A stretch of 42,039 bases of DNA from Mesorhizobium sp. WSM3859 (GCF_002295065.1 NZ_NSGG01000027.1:1-42039); one strand, 5' to 3'; numbered from the stretch's first letter, positions 23,405 through 32,035 are shown. Made by a program: numbers and translations. The notes: a model not told the origin generated them from the sequence alone.

Positions 23405-23538
23405 GTCTTGGGAAGGACACAAGGCGGGCGGGTGGTTCCGCCGACTCCACGGGGACCCGGCGGAATCACCCACACCGACGTTTGGACAAAAGACCTGTAA
23501 CGCGTCGCCCGAACTCGTTTCGGCGCGACGCGCTTTTT
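23405..23538 (+). ncRNA. candidate Fnr/FixK-controlled small RNA
   Basis: About 134 nt between the predicted start and a strong intrinsic terminator. It contains a 14-bp stem with one G-U pair, GGGTGGTTCCGCCG (23430-23443) and CGGCGGAATCACCC (23458-23471), a 14-nt loop rich in C and G, then a 29-nt likely single-stranded stretch and the terminator. No start codon with SD lies inside. Architecture and oxygen-responsive promoter recall E. coli FnrS, but no sequence relation is claimed. It could act on mRNAs by base pairing under low oxygen or in nodules. Confidence 0.5.
23501..23538 (+). terminator. strong intrinsic terminator
   Basis: CGCGTCGC-CCGAA (23501-23513) pairs with TTCGG-C-GCGACGCG (23519-23532), interrupted only by one unpaired C, and is followed by C-TTTTT. 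This is the clearest Rho-independent terminator in the window, and no protein gene ends before it on this strand. Confidence 0.8.
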
Positions 23539-23688
23539 CATGTTCCCACAGTCCACGCCGCGCCCGGCTCTGAGCCGACGCCTGATGCGACTGTTTCGAA
23601 AATCGCTCTAGCGAGTCCGATGGCAGGGCGATTACTCTTAAAAAAACCGTTGCCCGATACTGGGGTGCCGTTGATAGACAAGCGCATA

Positions 23689-23913
23689 ATGAAACCCAGC
23701 AAGTTTATGATGAGAGCCGTTATGCTGGCCATCGAGCTTTTCCTGCTCGTACCGGTTGCCCAATCTCTTTGGACGGGCCGGATCAATTTCAAGGATCACC
23801 CCGTAGAGCGAGCCCATGACCCATTTACCTATTGGGTCGAATTGGCCGTGATTGTGGTCGGTATGGTAACTGTGCCGCTCTGGATACTCTACCGGGAGCG
23901 GCAGGAACGCTAG
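23689..23913 (+). CDS. small two-helix membrane protein
   Basis: 74 residues from ATG 23689 (TTG 23671 is an alternative). Two membrane helices are predicted: FMMRAVMLAIELFLLVPVA and VELAVIVVGMVTVPLWIL, joined by a polar loop (RINFKDHPVERAHD). SD is weak. No family recognised. It begins 150 nt after the small RNA terminator. Confidence 0.5.
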   Translation: MKPSKFMMRAVMLAIELFLLVPVAQSLWTGRINFKDHPVERAHDPFTYWVELAVIVVGMVTVPLWILYRERQER

Positions 23914-24038
23914 GTGGTGGTTTTGCTACGGCAGTCCTCATCGTAGGCATCGGTCTGCCAGGCTTGCTGGCCGCCATCGGACACTGATGAGCACCGTAGA
24001 CCCCCTCGGTGCCCGTGGAGCAAATTCTGGAACGGGCT

Positions 24039-24536
24039 CTAAGCCCTCGGCAGCATGCGGCGCATGATTAGCGAGGCGTGGCCGCCTACGCCGTGGGCGG
24101 CTTCGCGGCGTTCGACGACCTCGAAGCCGTGCTTGCGGTAGAAGGCGATCGCGCGGTCGTTGCCTTCGATCACCTCCAGCGCCATCGAGGGGATGCCGGC
24201 ATGCGCGGCAAGCACGGCATGCAAAAGGTCGACCGCAAGCCCGCTACCGAACGCCTGCGGCTCTATGTGCAGCCGCTCCAGCGTGACTTCGCCTTTGGCG
24301 TCCATCGCCGCCATCGCATAGCCGGCGATCGAGCCGTCGGCGCGCTCGGCGACAAAGGACATCTTGTCCTCGTCCTCCAGTTCTTGCGCGAGCTTGTCCG
24401 GCGCATGCCTCTCGTCGGAAAGCCGCGCCACGGTCTCGTCGCCCATGATTGGCGCGTAGGTCCGCCGCCAGGATTGGCCGAGCAGCCGCGACACCTCGGC
24501 AAGATCGTTCCTCGTCATCGCCCGGATGCTAGTCAT
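24039..24536 (-). CDS. GNAT family N-acetyltransferase
   Basis: 165 residues from MTSIRAMTRNDLAEVSRLL. The GNAT fold is clear: the N-terminal RAMTRNDLAEV helix, AGYAMAAMD strand, LERLHIEP strand with the acetyl-CoA loop FGSGLAVDLL, and the C-terminal NDRAIAFYRKHGFEVVERRE motif of small-molecule acetyltransferases. ATG 24536 with AGGGA upstream is preferred over the frame start at 24590. Substrate unknown. Confidence 0.85.
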   Translation of the reverse strand: MTSIRAMTRNDLAEVSRLLGQSWRRTYAPIMGDETVARLSDERHAPDKLAQELEDEDKMSFVAERADGSIAGYAMAAMDAKGEVTLERLHIEPQAFGSGLAVDLLHAVLAAHAGIPSMALEVIEGNDRAIAFYRKHGFEVVERREAAHGVGGHASLIMRRMLPRA

Positions 24537-24681
24537 GGTCGTTGTCCCTGTCTCGATCCGAAGATAGGGCGAAGCGCGGTGCGGGGCCAATCCCCATGCG
24601 CGCGGAGGGGGCGGATCCTGCCGGCGCCCGTGCCGGGCGTTCGAGCGGATATCGGGCGGCGGAAACGATCCTGCGTGGCCG

Positions 24682-24786
24682 CTAGAGCAATACCAGGAAA
24701 AGTGTGAGCGGTTTTCCGTCCGGAATTGCGTTAAATCAAAGAGACATGGCGTTTCGCCGTTTCCGTGAAACGGTGAAACGCACTAG
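24682..24786. repeat. rhizobial intergenic element with internal palindrome, bounded by CTAG
   Basis: It begins CTAGAGCAATACCAGG and ends GCACTAG. The left half carries AGTGTGAGCGGTTTTCCG, a motif common between genes of Rhizobiales. The right half is a dyad, GCGTTTCGCCGTTTC with GAAACGGTGAAACGC. It stands alone in a 378-nt gap that has no gene otherwise; the remaining part, to 24914, shows nothing I can name. Confidence 0.65.
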
Positions 24787-24914
24787 CCCGATGCCGAACC
24801 GATGAGGCGGCAGCGGGCCATTGATGCGACGCTGTCCCGCCGAGCAGGAGACACTGGTCCATCGTGAAACTAAACCGGGTTCGCCCGCGACGCGCGACTT
24901 GCGGATTCGTAAGC

Positions 24915-26201
24915 TTACGGTTGTGCTCCCACGCGCGGCCCGGCGTGTAATTCCTGCGCCGCCTTGTCGGTGTGGTCGAAAGCAGCTCCTGTTACGCCAG
25001 GTGCGGCACCGCTCGGTTTTCCCGCCTCCCGGAACCGGCGGGCGAAGATCATCAGGCGCCGCGCGGTGTTGTTGCGCAGGCGGCGCAGGCGCCATTCCAG
25101 TCCCGTCTCGGTGGTGATGCGCCTGGCATAGATGCTGGCGCGCATGGCTCTTTCGTCGGCGGCGACCTTGACCGGATCGTCGTAGAAAGCGCTGATCTTA
25201 TCAGCCGCCATGCCGGGCGTTTCGAGCCAGGCAGGGATATGGGTCGTGGCGAGGCAGTCGACATCGGTGAGCACCCGGTGGATGCCGTCGCCCTGCGCCG
25301 GACAGGTCGTGGCGAACGCATCGCCGACGAAGACCACGCCGTCGCGGCGATGGCCCTGCGTCGTCGTCAGGCTGACCTGCCGCACGTCCACCTCGCTGGC
25401 GATCGCGAAGTTGCCGCATCGCGCGGCAATCTCCGGCATCAGCTCGAGCAGAATCTTTTGCGGGTTCTCGCGGAACGCCCGCACCCACGGGTCGGCGACG
25501 GTCCGGTAGACGAACATGTTGGCCCGCAGCCGCTCGCCGATCCGGAAGATGGTAAGAAAGGCAATGCGATCGGCGATCCGCCTTGCGTAGAAGGTGAGGG
25601 ATTGCAGACCGAATTCCTGCGGCGAGATCGCGAAATCGAACCCCATCGACAGCGAATGCGCCTTCGATTCCTCGATGCGCTCGACGCCGATGGCGCGCCG
25701 CACCGCTTCGCTGTAGCCGGTGGCCACCACCAGCAGGCGCGCATCGATGACCGAGCCGTCGGTGAGCACCAGGCGCTGCCGGTTCGGTCCGGTCGACACG
25801 TCGGCGACCTTGCCCACCGTCAGCGGCACTTCTGGAGGGAGCGCCGCACGCAGGCCGTTGACCAGCGGCGTGTAGGAAAAGGCGTATTCGAAGGTCTGCT
25901 TGCGCTCGAACAATCGGCCGAAGCGGAAGACATGGAGATCGGTCATTGGCGTGACGAGCGACCTGAAAACCGGCCCGAGCCCGAGTTTCTCGAACAGCCC
26001 CATCTGTTCCGCGCGGGTCTTCTCGGCCCGGAATTCTTCATGGTGGATTCGATGCGGGTCGATCAGCGCCACCTTGCGGCCCGCTTTGGCGAGCGTTATC
26101 GCCAGAACGGTTCCGGCCAGCCCGGCGCCGACGATTGCCACTTCCACCTCGGTCCGGCCGGGCGGGGCGGCGGGCGTTTCGCGGTTCTCGGTGGTGCTCA
26201 T
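24915..26201 (-). CDS. FAD-dependent monooxygenase-like oxidoreductase of the polysaccharide locus
   Basis: 428 residues, PHBH-fold flavoprotein. VEVAIVGAGLAGTVLAITL is the FAD GxGxxG motif; VVFVGDAFATTCPAQGDGIH is the second FAD motif (GD motif), and a variable substrate domain lies between. C-terminal 90 residues are basic. ATG 26201 overlaps the stop of the upstream gene by 4 nt (ATGA), so translation is coupled. It would oxidise or epoxidise a lipid- or sugar-linked substrate; inside an exopolysaccharide cluster the substrate is unknown. Expression is expected from the sigma-54 promoter at 27847-27862. Confidence 0.82.
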   Translation of the reverse strand: MSTTENRETPAAPPGRTEVEVAIVGAGLAGTVLAITLAKAGRKVALIDPHRIHHEEFRAEKTRAEQMGLFEKLGLGPVFRSLVTPMTDLHVFRFGRLFERKQTFEYAFSYTPLVNGLRAALPPEVPLTVGKVADVSTGPNRQRLVLTDGSVIDARLLVVATGYSEAVRRAIGVERIEESKAHSLSMGFDFAISPQEFGLQSLTFYARRIADRIAFLTIFRIGERLRANMFVYRTVADPWVRAFRENPQKILLELMPEIAARCGNFAIASEVDVRQVSLTTTQGHRRDGVVFVGDAFATTCPAQGDGIHRVLTDVDCLATTHIPAWLETPGMAADKISAFYDDPVKVAADERAMRASIYARRITTETGLEWRLRRLRNNTARRLMIFARRFREAGKPSGAAPGVTGAAFDHTDKAAQELHAGPRVGAQP

Positions 26202-27730
26202 TGCCTGTCTCCACGGGCCGTGGGCATGCTCTCCCGCCACTGGGCCTGCTTCCAGCGTGGTGCCATTGCCGAACCATCTATGAATTCCAGTCCGCCCGCT
26301 TCGTTGAGCGTATGCAGCTTGCGGCCGGCCCAGCCGGCGCCCGGATTGAGGATCGTCTCGACGACCTGTTCGAAGCCGTCATCGTCGAGCCGGGTGACGC
26401 GTGCGATGCCAAGCGCGGCGCCATAGCTTCTGCGGCAGTCCTGCACCGGACGCAGAAGCTGGCCGCCGCGGCTAACCAGGCGGCCCGCCGGGCGCGCCGA
26501 GGCGATGTCGATCAGCAGCGGGTTCTTCGGATGCGACGTCCACGGCCCGCGGAAGTCCGGCGCCGACCACAGATGCAGCTGGTCCGAGAAGGCGCCGCCG
26601 CCGTCGCGCACCGTGGCGAACATCCACCAGCGCCCGCCATGCTCGACAAGCGTGGCGTCGCTGGCGACGATGTCGGAGACCAACGTCGCTTCCTTCACCC
26701 AGCCGCCCGGGAAGATGGTGGCGCGGTAGAGGTCGACGCTGCGGTTGGCGCCGCTTTCCGGCACCATCCACATCTGGCCGTCGCGCTCGAACACGAAGGG
26801 GTAGGAGAGGTGGTAGGGCAGTTCCAGCACCGGCTTGGGGGTGCCTGCCGGCCCGTTCGGCCCGAAAGCCACCGCCGACAGGATCGCCTTGCCGGCGCTA
26901 TGGATATAATCCTCGACGAACAGTGTCACCTGGCCGCGGTAAAGCACCGGGAACGGATCGGCGTAGAACCGGCTGCCGTCGTCAGCCAGGTCGCGCCATC
27001 CCGATCGCGGATGGGCGCGCAGATCGTAAAGGTCCCTGCCTTGGGTCTCGCGCCAGCCGACCCGCCAGTGCGGAGCGTTGTAGCACAGATGATAGATCTG
27101 CTGGACGATGCGTCGTGCCGTCGCCTTGGTCGCCCGCACACCGAGTTTCGTGGCCGAGGGCATCACCGACGACGCCACCTCGGGCGACGGTTCGGGCAGC
27201 ACGGGCAGATGCGACCGCGCGGCGCCATTGACCGCCGCCACGATCAGGCTGGCGCTGCGCGCCAGCATGTCCTGGAACGACGCCAGAGCAATACCGGGAT
27301 ATTCGGTGCCGAGTCGTCCTTCGGCGACCGTCGTGCCATTCTGCTCCAGGCGCGCGTGCGGCGTGCGGCCGGCAAGGATAAGCGCCAGCAGGGCTTCCTC
27401 GCCGCAGACGCCGTCATAGGAGAGCCGCCACACTCGTCCGCCCTGCGGCTTCGCATTGCCGACGAGGTCGATGGTGATATCGACCGGCGCGGACGCTCTC
27501 GCATGGCCGGCCAGGGCCGAAATTGGCACACGCCTGGCCGTCCCATTGGCGGGCAGGCGGTGGATAAGCGTCTCAAGCTGGAACAGCGCCTCGGCCGCGC
27601 GCGGCACGCCGCCCGCCGCCGGACGCGCGTCGACGCAAAGCTCGACGCCAGACAGCAGCGACAGCCGTTCGGCCAGCACGACATGGAAAGCGCGCACGCG
27701 ATCGCCGTTGAGGCGCAGGCTCAGGCGCAT
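26198..27730 (-). CDS. formyltransferase-like / five-bladed beta-propeller (GINT1-N-like) protein
   Basis: 510 residues. The N-terminal 200 residues resemble a formyltransferase-like Rossmann domain (RVWRLSYDGVCGEEALLALI, LGTEYPGIALASFQDML). The C-terminal 280 residues look like a GH43-type beta-propeller as found at the N-terminus of glucosamine inositolphosphorylceramide transferase: FYADPFPVLYRGQVTLFVED, YPFVFERDGQMWMVPES, DATLVEHGGRWWMFATV. Such fused proteins occur in bacterial polysaccharide loci and may modify or bind a sugar; no reaction is proven. First gene of an operon with the FAD enzyme, about 105 nt downstream of a predicted sigma-54 start site. Confidence 0.72.
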   Translation of the reverse strand: MRLSLRLNGDRVRAFHVVLAERLSLLSGVELCVDARPAAGGVPRAAEALFQLETLIHRLPANGTARRVPISALAGHARASAPVDITIDLVGNAKPQGGRVWRLSYDGVCGEEALLALILAGRTPHARLEQNGTTVAEGRLGTEYPGIALASFQDMLARSASLIVAAVNGAARSHLPVLPEPSPEVASSVMPSATKLGVRATKATARRIVQQIYHLCYNAPHWRVGWRETQGRDLYDLRAHPRSGWRDLADDGSRFYADPFPVLYRGQVTLFVEDYIHSAGKAILSAVAFGPNGPAGTPKPVLELPYHLSYPFVFERDGQMWMVPESGANRSVDLYRATIFPGGWVKEATLVSDIVASDATLVEHGGRWWMFATVRDGGGAFSDQLHLWSAPDFRGPWTSHPKNPLLIDIASARPAGRLVSRGGQLLRPVQDCRRSYGAALGIARVTRLDDDGFEQVVETILNPGAGWAGRKLHTLNEAGGLEFIDGSAMAPRWKQAQWRESMPTARGDRQ

Positions 27731-27846
27731 GGCCAGTCCCCGGGCGACTCGCCTCCGGAACTGGCAGGCAGGCCCGCCGGGTCTAGTTCCCGCCGCATGC
27801 GCACGATGTCTCCACTTTCAGCTGCACCAAATTTCCACTGTGTTGG

Positions 27847-27862
27847 TGCAAACTTCGTGCCA
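27847..27862 (-). promoter_or_regulatory. sigma-54 (RpoN) promoter, exopolysaccharide operon 1
   Basis: Minus strand reads CC-TGGCACG-AAGT-TTGCA-CC, a full match to the -24/-12 consensus TGGCACG-N4-TTGCA. The predicted start is near 27835, about 105 nt before the propeller gene. Its left flank shares with the box at 34769-34784 the CCC before TGGCACG. An enhancer-binding protein and IHF would be needed; neither gene is in the window. Confidence 0.75.
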
Positions 27863-27943
27863 GGGCAGCCTCAATTTATGAACATAATTAACAGTGTTTT
27901 AATCGTTGCCGGGAATAGCTAGGCCAACGCCGCATTTCTCGTC

Positions 27944-30070
27944 TTGCCGGCCGATGGAGCGTTGTCGGAGCGACCTTTGCAACCACCCCTGCTCATGGTG
28001 CCTCAGCAGAACGCTCCGGAGGCGGTCGCGCCGCAGCCGGCCTATTACGCGCCCGCGCCAGCCTCCGCCACGGTCGAGCTTGGCGATCTCGGTCGCATCC
28101 TGTTGCGGCGCCGCTTCCTAATCCTCGCCGTCACCGCGCTGCTCACCGCCGCGACGCTCGTCTACACCTTGCTGACGCCGGCGCTGTACTCCTCGACGGC
28201 GCAGATCATCGTCGATCCCGAGGATCTCCAGGTCGTCACCAACGACGTCAATCCGAGCCGCATCTCGCCCGACGGCGGCATCACCCAGGTCGAGAGCCAG
28301 GTCAGCGTCGCGCAGTCGAACGGCGTCCTGCTGCGCGCGATCAAGGCGACCAACCTGACCGAGGATCCGGATTTCAACGGGCAGGGTGTTCTCGGCCGCT
28401 GGATGGGCATGCTCTTCGGCGACAGTGACAGCGACAGGACGGCGATCACGCTGGATTCGCTGCGACGCGTCCTCGCGGTGAAGCGCGACGACAAGGTGCT
28501 GGTGCTCAACATCATCATCACCGCCAAGACCGCGCAGAAGGCGTCGGACCTCGCCAACGCCATCGCCACCGCCTACCTTGCCGACCAGGCCGACGCGCGC
28601 AGGGACAAGGCGGCCAAGGCCTCCGAGGCGATCACCGCGCGGCTCGACGAACAGCGCAAGCGCGTCGAGGAGGCCGAGAATGCGGTCGAGGCCTATCGCT
28701 CGCAGCACAACATGGTGATGGCCCAGGGCAACCTGGTGAGCGACCAGGAACTGACCGGGCTCAATGCCGAGCTGACCGCTGCGCAGGCGCGCACCCAGCA
28801 GCTCAAGGCGCAGGTCGATCAGTTGCGCAGGCAGGGCGGCGCGCCGGACGCGACCTCGGAAGCCACGCGCTCCTCGACGATTTCGAGCCTCAGGGCACAG
28901 GAAGCGGCGCTCGTCGACCAGATCGCCCAGCTCGGCACCGGGCTCGGACCGCGCCATCCCTCGATGATCGCCGCCCAGCAGCAGCTGCGCGACCTGCGTG
29001 TGCTGATCCAGCGCGAGCTCGGCCGCATCGTCACCGCCGCGGAGACCGACTATGAGCGGTCCCTGGCCAACCAGCAGGCGCTGCAGGCCAGGGTGGCGGC
29101 GCTCAAGTCGAAATCGCTCGATACCGACCAGGCTTCGGTGCGCCTGCGCGAATTGCAGCGCGACCTCGACGCCGTGCGCACCGTCTATGCCAACTACCTG
29201 CAGCGCGCCCAGGAAACGCGCGAGCAGACCAATGTCGACAGCACCAACGCCCGCATCATCTCGCAGGCCATGCCGGCGCTGAAGAAGAGCTGGCCGCCGA
29301 AGGGGCTGCTTGTGTTCGGCGCCGTCTTCGGCGGGCTGGCGCTGGGCGTCGGCATGGCGCTGATCGCCGAATATCTTTCCCCGACCGTGCTTTCCGCCAA
29401 CCAGATGCAGACGGCCATCGAGGCGCCGGTGCTGGGCGTGCTGCCGGGCAGGGGACGCCGCCGCTCGGGCGCCGCCGCCCAGAAGACCGACGCCGTGGCC
29501 GGGCTGGCCCTGCAGCGCATCGCCGCCGCCACAAGGCGTCCGCCCGACTGGCCGCTGGTGCCTTCGATCCTGGTGGCGTCGCCGCCCGAGGACAAGGCGC
29601 AGCGCTCGAGGGTTGCATGGCAGCTCGCCAACGCGGCGGCGGCCAGGGGGCGGCGCGTGCTGTTCATCGACATCAATGCCGGCAAGGGCCAGAAGGACCC
29701 GCAGCCCGGCGTGCTCGACGTGCTGCGCGGCGAATATCCGCTCGACGCGGTCAGCCGCTATGCGCCCGGCAGTTCCGTCGCGCTCATCGGTCGGGGCCGG
29801 CCGGCGGCGGTGTTCCAGGAAGCGCAGGCGCTTTATTTCGCCCACCGCATGCTGGCCGAGGCCAATCGCAGCTTCGAGCTCGTCGTCGTCGACGGCGGCG
29901 CCCTGGCCGACGACCTCAACGTCCTGCCGCTGGTCGCCATGGCCGACGAGATCCTGCTCGTCGCCAGGCTGAACGCGACGCCGATGCGCGACGTCGCCTC
30001 GACCTCGGAGGCGGTCTCCGTCATGGGGCGGCTACCGACCGGCGCCATGCTGGTCGACGAGGCCGCCTGA
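27944..30070 (+). CDS. Wzz/GumC-type polysaccharide chain-length protein with degenerate kinase domain
   Basis: 708 residues from TTG 27944; ATG 27995 would give 691. Neither has a clear SD. Wzz domain with helix 1 (FLILAVTALLTAATLVYTLL), a long periplasmic coiled coil (about 210-450) and helix 2 (GLLVFGAVFGGLALGVGMAL). The cytoplasmic part corresponds to a BY-kinase, but the Walker A position reads ASPPEDKAQRSRVAWQLA near residue 546, with no GK(S/T); the A' motif VLFIDIN remains. No tyrosine cluster at the C-terminus. It probably sets chain length and export in the inner membrane without autophosphorylation. The polymerase gene starts one base after its stop. Confidence 0.87.
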   Translation: MPADGALSERPLQPPLLMVPQQNAPEAVAPQPAYYAPAPASATVELGDLGRILLRRRFLILAVTALLTAATLVYTLLTPALYSSTAQIIVDPEDLQVVTNDVNPSRISPDGGITQVESQVSVAQSNGVLLRAIKATNLTEDPDFNGQGVLGRWMGMLFGDSDSDRTAITLDSLRRVLAVKRDDKVLVLNIIITAKTAQKASDLANAIATAYLADQADARRDKAAKASEAITARLDEQRKRVEEAENAVEAYRSQHNMVMAQGNLVSDQELTGLNAELTAAQARTQQLKAQVDQLRRQGGAPDATSEATRSSTISSLRAQEAALVDQIAQLGTGLGPRHPSMIAAQQQLRDLRVLIQRELGRIVTAAETDYERSLANQQALQARVAALKSKSLDTDQASVRLRELQRDLDAVRTVYANYLQRAQETREQTNVDSTNARIISQAMPALKKSWPPKGLLVFGAVFGGLALGVGMALIAEYLSPTVLSANQMQTAIEAPVLGVLPGRGRRRSGAAAQKTDAVAGLALQRIAAATRRPPDWPLVPSILVASPPEDKAQRSRVAWQLANAAAARGRRVLFIDINAGKGQKDPQPGVLDVLRGEYPLDAVSRYAPGSSVALIGRGRPAAVFQEAQALYFAHRMLAEANRSFELVVVDGGALADDLNVLPLVAMADEILLVARLNATPMRDVASTSEAVSVMGRLPTGAMLVDEAA

Positions 30071-30071
30071 C

Positions 30072-31403
30072 ATGGCCTCGGTCCTGGCTGGTTCTGCCCG
30101 GCCTGTCCCCGTTTCAGGTTACGGCATGGCGGGCTGGCGCGCTGTCCCTGTCGACACGCTGACCCGGCTTGGCATCACGGTGGCGGTGCTTCTGCTGTTT
30201 GCCCTATCCGGCGGCATGCTGTGGCTGCTCGGCTACAATTACGAGGGCCTGCAAGGCAGCGCGCTGACCAAGATCCATCCGTCCACCTATCTGGTGGTCC
30301 TGGTGTTTGCCTGGCGGTCATGCACCTTCGGCAATCCCGTCGGCTACGTCGTCAATGTCACCAACCGGCGTCCGGCCACCGCGCTTTTGGCGGTGATCGC
30401 AGTGGTGCTTCTCATCGTCGTCATCGCCAGGCAACGCCCCGGCATGGCCGGCATGATCGACACCTTCGTGGCGCCGGCGCTGTTCGTCCTGGTGTTGAGC
30501 GAGGATGACGAAAAGACCTTTGCCCGGCTGCAACTCGTCATCCATGCCGTGATGACGGTGAACGCGCTGCTGGCGCTGTTCGAGTTCGGCACCAAGCATC
30601 TGGTATTCCCCTACAGGTTCGACGGCGCGGTGTTCGTCAACGACCCGCGCTCGACGGCGCTGCAGGGGCACCCGCTGTCCAATGCCACGGTCACCTTGAT
30701 CTATGTGCTGTCGCTGCTGTCCGGCGCGCGTTCCCTGTCGACGCCGCTTCGGCTGGCTTTGGTCGGCCTGCAGTTCTGCGCGCTGGTCGCCTTCGGCGGC
30801 CGCTCGGCGATGGTGCTGACGGTCCTGCTCGGCAGCGTCTATATGCTGACTCGCGGCGTCGCCCAGCTCAGGACCGGGCGCGTCAACCTTCTGGCCGCGG
30901 CGCTCGTGATCATGCTTGCCGCGCTGCTGCCGCTGGCGATCATGCTCGCCGGCTATTACGGCTTCTTCGACGCGCTGCTCGAGCGCTTCGTCTCCGACAA
31001 TGGCAGCGCCAACGCGCGCGTCCAGATGTTCGACCTGTTCAGCCGGCTGGAGCTGCGCGACATCATCGTCGGCCCCGACATCGACCTTTTGGAGAGCACC
31101 CGCCGCATCAGCGGCCTCGAACAGGGCATCGAGAACCCGATCATCCGCATGACGCTCTATCAGGGCGCCTTCTTCACGCTTTTGATGTTCTTCGGCTTCG
31201 CGCTGTTCATGCACGAGGTGGCTCGCCGCTGCCATCCCGGCATCTGGCTGCCGATGCTGGGCTGGCTTCTCATCATCAACACCTCGGAAAGCCTTGCGTC
31301 CAAGACAACGCTGATGACCAAATTCGTGGTGATTGCCTTGGCGCTGTACAGGCCGGAGCGATCAGACGGTTTCCTTAAGCCTCTCCCTGGCCGCCGCGGC
31401 TAG
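30072..31403 (+). CDS. VpsF-family polysaccharide polymerase
   Basis: 443 residues, about 10-11 membrane helices, with a long periplasmic loop containing FGTKHLVFPYRFDG and HPLSNATVTL, as in VpsF/O-antigen-ligase-like polymerases. It would polymerise repeat units at the periplasmic face of the inner membrane (Wzy role), a family-level inference. The start is 1 nt after the chain-length gene, so the pair is one operon. The last 42 nt overlap the 3' end of the minus-strand hicB gene. Confidence 0.85.
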   Translation: MASVLAGSARPVPVSGYGMAGWRAVPVDTLTRLGITVAVLLLFALSGGMLWLLGYNYEGLQGSALTKIHPSTYLVVLVFAWRSCTFGNPVGYVVNVTNRRPATALLAVIAVVLLIVVIARQRPGMAGMIDTFVAPALFVLVLSEDDEKTFARLQLVIHAVMTVNALLALFEFGTKHLVFPYRFDGAVFVNDPRSTALQGHPLSNATVTLIYVLSLLSGARSLSTPLRLALVGLQFCALVAFGGRSAMVLTVLLGSVYMLTRGVAQLRTGRVNLLAAALVIMLAALLPLAIMLAGYYGFFDALLERFVSDNGSANARVQMFDLFSRLELRDIIVGPDIDLLESTRRISGLEQGIENPIIRMTLYQGAFFTLLMFFGFALFMHEVARRCHPGIWLPMLGWLLIINTSESLASKTTLMTKFVVIALALYRPERSDGFLKPLPGRRG

Positions 31404-31772
31404 AAACGCAGACCTGGTAACACCCAGTCGATGGGCTGCTTCGTCGATGTCGGCCAGCAGGCCTGCATCCAATGAGATGTTGGCCCGGGCCGGCCGGCCA
31501 TAGTCCCGAATGAGAGGGACCGAGATCAAAACGGCGCCATCGGTCAAGGCCGATCGTACCTCTCCGTCGGCCATAAGCTCGTCCATGCTTCGGGGGCGGG
31601 GAGCATCACGACCCTCCGCCAGTTCTTCAGCTACCCATTCGGCCAGAGCCGCGGTTGCATCCTTGAATGCCTCGTCGCGGTTTTCCGATTGGGCCACGCA
31701 ACCTGGTGCATCGGGGAACGACACACCGACAATGCCGTCCGCGGCATCCACGAGTGCGATATAGCGAGACAC
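31362..31772 (-). CDS. hicB: HicB-type antitoxin
   Basis: 136 residues. The N-terminal HicB fold (residues 1-60: YIALVDAADGIVGVSFPDAP, GCVAQSENRDEAFKDATAAL, WVAEELAEGR) is followed by a DNA-binding ribbon-helix-helix tail (ANISLDAGLLADIDEAAHRL then GVTRSAFLAAAARERLK). It neutralises HicA and represses the operon. It lies 58 nt downstream of hicA. Its 3' end is antisense to the last 42 nt of the polymerase gene. Confidence 0.88.
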   Translation of the reverse strand: MSRYIALVDAADGIVGVSFPDAPGCVAQSENRDEAFKDATAALAEWVAEELAEGRDAPRPRSMDELMADGEVRSALTDGAVLISVPLIRDYGRPARANISLDAGLLADIDEAAHRLGVTRSAFLAAAARERLKETV

Positions 31773-31830
31773 GTCCTGGGCCTATGTTCTTTGTTGCCTT
31801 GCTCTTCATGGAGATGGTGAGGAGTCGGTA

Positions 31831-32013
31831 TTATTCCCAGCCCGCCGCTTTCGCGATTGAGCGGGCTGCCAAGGGCGTCACTGTCTTCTGCCGGGGAACC
31901 ATGATCGTGGGCATCCCGGCCTTCTTGTATTTGTCATGTTTCGAGCCGCCGACAAGCTGCCAGCCTTCCCGTTCCAGCCGGGCCTTGATCTTGGTGGTGT
32001 TCGTCTCCGACAC
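31831..32013 (-). CDS. hicA: HicA-type mRNA interferase toxin
   Basis: 60 residues from GTG 32013, chosen because AAGGGA lies six bases upstream and the fold starts there; the longer frame to 32172 reads as non-coding. The dsRBD-like HicA fold is seen: TTKIKARLEREGWQLVGGSK, with catalytic His25 in SKHDKY, TIMVPRQKTVTPLAARSI and AKAAGW at the end. It would cleave mRNA when free of HicB. The toxin-first order is usual for hicAB. Confidence 0.85.
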   Translation of the reverse strand: MSETNTTKIKARLEREGWQLVGGSKHDKYKKAGMPTIMVPRQKTVTPLAARSIAKAAGWE

Positions 32014-32035
32014 CAGGATCCCTTGGGAAGCCAAG

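Noticed and set aside
26135..27922. Long plus-strand frame of 595 codons opposite the FAD and propeller genes
   Set aside because: Mirror frame of GC-rich minus-strand genes whose motifs, coupling and promoter are clear; composition is Arg/His/Gly-rich without domains.
28118..29845. Long minus-strand frame opposite the chain-length gene
   Set aside because: Shadow of the Wzz/GumC-like gene, which has clear helices, coiled coil and operon context.
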